DNA of 9,155 nt from Bordetella parapertussis (GTDB lineage Bacteria; Pseudomonadota; Gammaproteobacteria; Burkholderiales; Burkholderiaceae_C), in the NCBI GenBank assembly GCA_945875935.1, contig CAMCNE010000092.1, positions 1 through 9,155 on the forward strand, in the 5' to 3' direction. The first letter of the stretch is position 1, and each line of letters opens with the position of its first letter. The translations under genes and the position numbers were made by a program. This document shows positions 7,248-9,155 of the stretch, piece after piece. The notes under the pieces are model-generated. The model had not been told where the DNA came from. It saw only the letters and a program-made list of their open reading frames with translations, and did no database searches.

Positions 7248-7289
7248 CGATCACGCGGGAATTCGACGCCTTGCGCCATGACGCGCGGC

Positions 7290-7745
7290 TCAGCCGTTCG
7301 CGCAGGCGAAAACCTGGTACTCCACGCGGCCGTGGCACACGCGGCCCTGAGCCACGGCGATGACCTGATTCAGCCACGCGTAGCGCGCGTCGCCGGTTTC
7401 AAAGCGTGGCTGGGTGAAGAAGTGGGTGTCGCCGTAGTCGGTCGCCCCATTGCCTTGCAAGGCCTGGTTGATCGCCTCGGTCACGATCACGCGGCCGAAG
7501 TACTGCACATAGATCAACGCGCCGTCGTGCGTCTCGAAGGTCGCGCGCACATCGAGATGGCCCATGCCCTGCGCGTCGATCAGCATCCAGTCGCCGCCGC
7601 CGGTGAGCAACTTGCCGCGCAGGCGAGGTCCCTCGAACGCGCCGCCAGTGACTTCAAAAATCGCCCGGGTGCCTTGGGGACCGGCGCCCACCATCACGGC
7701 GGGCAGCAGATCTGCGTGGTACGACATCAACGGTTCGAGTTTCAT
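7290..7745 (-). CDS. DUF3237 (UPF0311) family protein
   Basis: The 151-residue product matches the DUF3237 pattern of a small beta-barrel-like protein. It shows GAGPQGTRAIFEVTGG (20-35), then FEGPRLRG (37-44), GGGDW (49-53), LDVRATFETHDGALIYV (64-80) and a later YFG. The family is widespread in Proteobacteria and has no established biochemical function; structural similarity to lipocalin-like barrels is sometimes noted. No signal peptide is visible, so it is probably cytoplasmic. AAAGGA seven bases before the ATG supports this start. It lies 103 bases upstream of icmF on the same strand, so a shared transcript is possible. A role in acyl-CoA or aromatic metabolism would be a guess from context only. 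Confidence 0.88.
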   Translation of the reverse strand: MKLEPLMSYHADLLPAVMVGAGPQGTRAIFEVTGGAFEGPRLRGKLLTGGGDWMLIDAQGMGHLDVRATFETHDGALIYVQYFGRVIVTEAINQALQGNGATDYGDTHFFTQPRFETGDARYAWLNQVIAVAQGRVCHGRVEYQVFACANG

Positions 7746-7951
7746 GGTGTGGTCCTTTCTGAAGCCGCCGATTGTTCACGAAGCTCCTCAGGGTCCACCA
7801 ACTCATTGCACGGCGTGGTTGCACTCGCCCAAACCATCGACTGACACTGGGCGGCCGCAGCCTCGCAATAAATCTCAAAGCACGAGAGCTTTTCGGTCAG
7901 AACGCTCTGAAAGAAGCAATCAGGGATGAAGAGATGGTCTGCCGAAACGCA
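7746..7951. other. Gene-free spacer upstream of the DUF3237 gene
   Basis: I find no credible coding sequence here on either strand; the short open frames have no ribosome site or recognisable motif. It contains TTGCAC twice with a seven-base gap (7807-7825), a small AAAGC/GCTTT hairpin (7877-7892) and an imperfect AGAGC...GCTCT inverted repeat (7885 to about 7908). It should hold the promoter of the DUF3237 gene, but I could not pick a convincing -35/-10 pair. Confidence 0.5.
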
Positions 7952-7958
7952 CGAGAGC
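7880..7958. repeat. Ten-base direct repeat GCACGAGAGC
   Basis: GCACGAGAGC occurs at 7880-7889 and again at 7949-7958. The second copy supplies most of the left arm of the terminator hairpin; the first is inside a weaker hairpin. It may be the relic of a duplicated terminator. Confidence 0.5.
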
Positions 7959-7990
7959 CCGGGCCCTTGGCATGAGGGCCCGAGCTCTCG
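7952..7990 (-). terminator. Strong hairpin, terminator of the 74-residue gene
   Basis: Two 15-base arms (7952-7966 and 7976-7990) pair at 14 of 15 positions around a nine-base loop. It begins 24 bases after the stop codon of the small minus-strand gene. On that strand it is followed by TGCGTTT, a poor but present T-rich tail. Its position and stability fit an intrinsic terminator insulating the DUF3237 gene from read-through. Confidence 0.7.
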
Positions 7991-8013
7991 CGACTGTGAC
8001 CGTGGCCTGTGCC

Positions 8014-8238
8014 TTAGCGCGCGCCAGGCTGGGACATCAGCATGCGTCGCGGCTTGCCGTCAGTTGGCTTCATCGAAGCGATCAAGCTGTTGATTTGCTG
8101 CATCGCGGCTTCGTATGTCACGTTGTCATGGCTCTTGATGAATTTCTGGAACTCATCGTGCTGAGGCTTGAACTTGTCTGCAACACCGATCTCGCTCCAG
8201 AAAAGCTCGGCGGCGTCGGCTGAGGTGATGAAAGTCAT
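8014..8238 (-). CDS. Small hypothetical protein, 74 residues
   Basis: I do not recognise the family. The product begins MTFITSADAAELFW, is mostly polar and probably helical up to about residue 56, and ends in a basic tail (KPRRMLMSQPGAR). It has no signal peptide, transmembrane segment, cysteine or obvious catalytic motif, so it is likely a small cytoplasmic protein. That it is a real gene is supported by four things: AAGGA six bases before the ATG, a good sigma70-like promoter upstream, a strong terminator-like hairpin just after the stop, and divergence from a LysR-type regulator. The regulator spacing makes this gene its likely target. Confidence 0.75.
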   Translation of the reverse strand: MTFITSADAAELFWSEIGVADKFKPQHDEFQKFIKSHDNVTYEAAMQQINSLIASMKPTDGKPRRMLMSQPGAR

Positions 8239-8293
8239 GGTTCGTCCTTAGAAAGTTGGTTACTGCGGCGGGTGGGAATCTCCGCTGAAACGA

Positions 8294-8322
8294 ATGCTAG
8301 GAAGCAAATTCATTCGAGTAAA
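8294..8322 (-). promoter_or_regulatory. Candidate sigma70 promoter of the small gene
   Basis: On the minus strand TTTACT (8317-8322) and TAGCAT (8294-8299) are spaced by exactly 17 bases, each matching consensus at four of six positions. Transcription would start near 8287, giving a leader of about 50 bases. The surrounding DNA is AT-rich compared with the genes on either side. Confidence 0.4.
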
Positions 8323-8323
8323 T
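8308..8323. promoter_or_regulatory. Candidate LysR-type binding dyad (T-N11-A)
   Basis: ATT, ten bases, then AAT form a dyad containing T-N11-A (8309 to 8321), the general core of LysR-family sites. It overlaps the -35 of the small gene's promoter and lies 36-51 bases before the regulator's own start, the usual arrangement for divergent activation plus self-repression. The motif is short and AT-rich, so chance is possible. Confidence 0.35.
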
Positions 8324-8358
8324 TAAATAGTTCTTATGCCAAGCATCATCAAATATCT

Positions 8359-9155
8359 ATGCATACAACCTTTCGCCAACTGCAGTTGTTTCTGGCCCTG
8401 TCTGAAACCGGAAGCATCACCGCGGCAGCACGGGCCTGCCATGTCACCCAACCGACGGTGTCGATGCAGCTCAAGGATCTGGCTGACTCGGTCGGCTTGC
8501 CGCTCTACAACCAATTGGGCAAGCGCTTGCAGCTGACGGAAGCAGGCGAGGCGCTGGTCGTTGCCGCTCAGAACATGACCGACGAGTGGGCCGCGTTCGA
8601 ACAAAAAATCAACGGCCTCAAGGGCCTGACTCAGGGGCGACTGCGCATCTCGGTGGTCAGCACCGCCAAGTACTTCGTGCCCGGCATTCTGGGAACGTTT
8701 TGCGCGCGCTACCCCGACGTCGACATCGCGCTGGAACTGCTCAACCGCGACGGGGTGCTGGCGCGCTTGCGAGACCACCGCGACGACCTGTACATCATGT
8801 CGATGCCGCCACACGACATGGATCTCGAGCAGGAAATCTTCCTGCCGAATCCGCTGGTGGTGATCGCCGCCAAGTCGCATCCGCTGGCTCATCGCAGGGC
8901 CATCCCACTGGCCACGTTGGCCAAGGAGCGATTCATATTGCGCGAGCAAGGCTCGAGCACGCGCATGGCTTGCGATGCGCACCTTGACAGCCTGGGGTTC
9001 AAGCCCAACGTGCGCCTCGAGCTTGGCAGCAACGAGGCCATCAAGCACTCGGTGGCAGCAGGTCTGGGGCTGGCCGTGTTGTCACGCTACGCGATCGCGG
9101 GCCGCCAAGACGGAGATGGCGTGACAGAACTGAAGGTGCGTGGTTTTCCGGCGCA
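8359..9155 (+). CDS. LysR-family transcriptional regulator, CbbR-like (partial, 3' end cut)
   Basis: The frame is open from ATG 8359 to the window end, 265 residues; family members have about 300, so some 35-40 are missing. The N-terminal winged helix-turn-helix (about 5-65) reads FRQLQLFLALSETGSITAAA followed by VTQPTVSMQLKDL. The effector domain resembles CbbR/CysB-type regulators, with TAKYFVPG (about 103-109), a DLYIMSMPP stretch and REQGSSTR (195-202). Such proteins bind a small metabolite and control a divergently transcribed gene, here the 74-residue gene. No RuBisCO or Calvin-cycle genes are in the window, so a CO2-fixation role is not supported. No in-frame start exists upstream for at least 40 bases. 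The ribosome site is poor. Confidence 0.93.
   Translation, partial: MHTTFRQLQLFLALSETGSITAAARACHVTQPTVSMQLKDLADSVGLPLYNQLGKRLQLTEAGEALVVAAQNMTDEWAAFEQKINGLKGLTQGRLRISVVSTAKYFVPGILGTFCARYPDVDIALELLNRDGVLARLRDHRDDLYIMSMPPHDMDLEQEIFLPNPLVVIAAKSHPLAHRRAIPLATLAKERFILREQGSSTRMACDAHLDSLGFKPNVRLELGSNEAIKHSVAAGLGLAVLSRYAIAGRQDGDGVTELKVRGFPA

Noticed and set aside
8323..9048. Minus-strand open frame of 241 codons opposite the LysR gene
   Set aside because: It has no recognisable motif and is antisense to a frame with a clear LysR helix-turn-helix and effector domain.
8359..9155. Assigning the LysR gene as cbbR
   Set aside because: The effector domain resembles CbbR, but no Calvin-cycle genes are present and the 3' end is missing, so the symbol is not justified.
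1..9155. tRNA, rRNA, CRISPR, insertion sequences or attachment sites
   Set aside because: I looked for cloverleaf ends, regularly spaced repeats, transposase motifs and long terminal inverted repeats and saw none.

Overview
The window looks like a chromosomal stretch from a GC-rich betaproteobacterium, most likely Burkholderiales and perhaps close to Comamonadaceae. This is inferred from the codon bias, the fused isobutyryl-CoA mutase (IcmF) and the LysR, DUF3237 and S1/P1 nuclease repertoire; no rRNA or other lineage marker is present. I see no mobile element, tRNA, rRNA or CRISPR array. The genes are mostly metabolic or housekeeping accessory genes, and I find no clear novel multi-gene system.

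Left part (1-2373, GC-rich). A cut-off gene end (1-105) overlaps by ATGA an exported CapA/PgsA-type metallophosphoesterase-like protein (102-1094). Next comes a small protein that is a single PAS domain with no output module (1163-1549). A secreted S1/P1-type zinc nuclease (1585-2373, minus strand) converges on it; it retains all nine expected zinc ligands and contains a short in-frame hexamer repeat.

Middle (2374-3816). A 141-bp divergent intergenic region carries a perfect 15-bp dyad and a candidate sigma70 promoter. It leads into a sodium- or proton-coupled dicarboxylate/amino acid symporter (DAACS family). The 5' two-thirds of that gene is visibly AT-richer than everything around it, while its 3' end matches the GC-rich surroundings.

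Right part (3842-9155). On the minus strand lies icmF (3842-7186), an adenosylcobalamin-dependent isobutyryl-CoA mutase fused to its own G-protein chaperone. It interconverts isobutyryl-CoA and n-butyryl-CoA and so links valine-type branched carbon with straight-chain C4-CoA metabolism. Upstream of it on the same strand is a DUF3237 protein (7290-7745), possibly co-transcribed. After a gene-free stretch of about 200 bp with repeats and a strong terminator-like hairpin comes an orphan 74-residue gene (8014-8238, minus). It is divergent from a CbbR-like LysR regulator (8359 to the window end, truncated). The spacer between them has a good promoter for the small gene and a T-N11-A dyad over its -35, so the small gene is the natural candidate target of the regulator.
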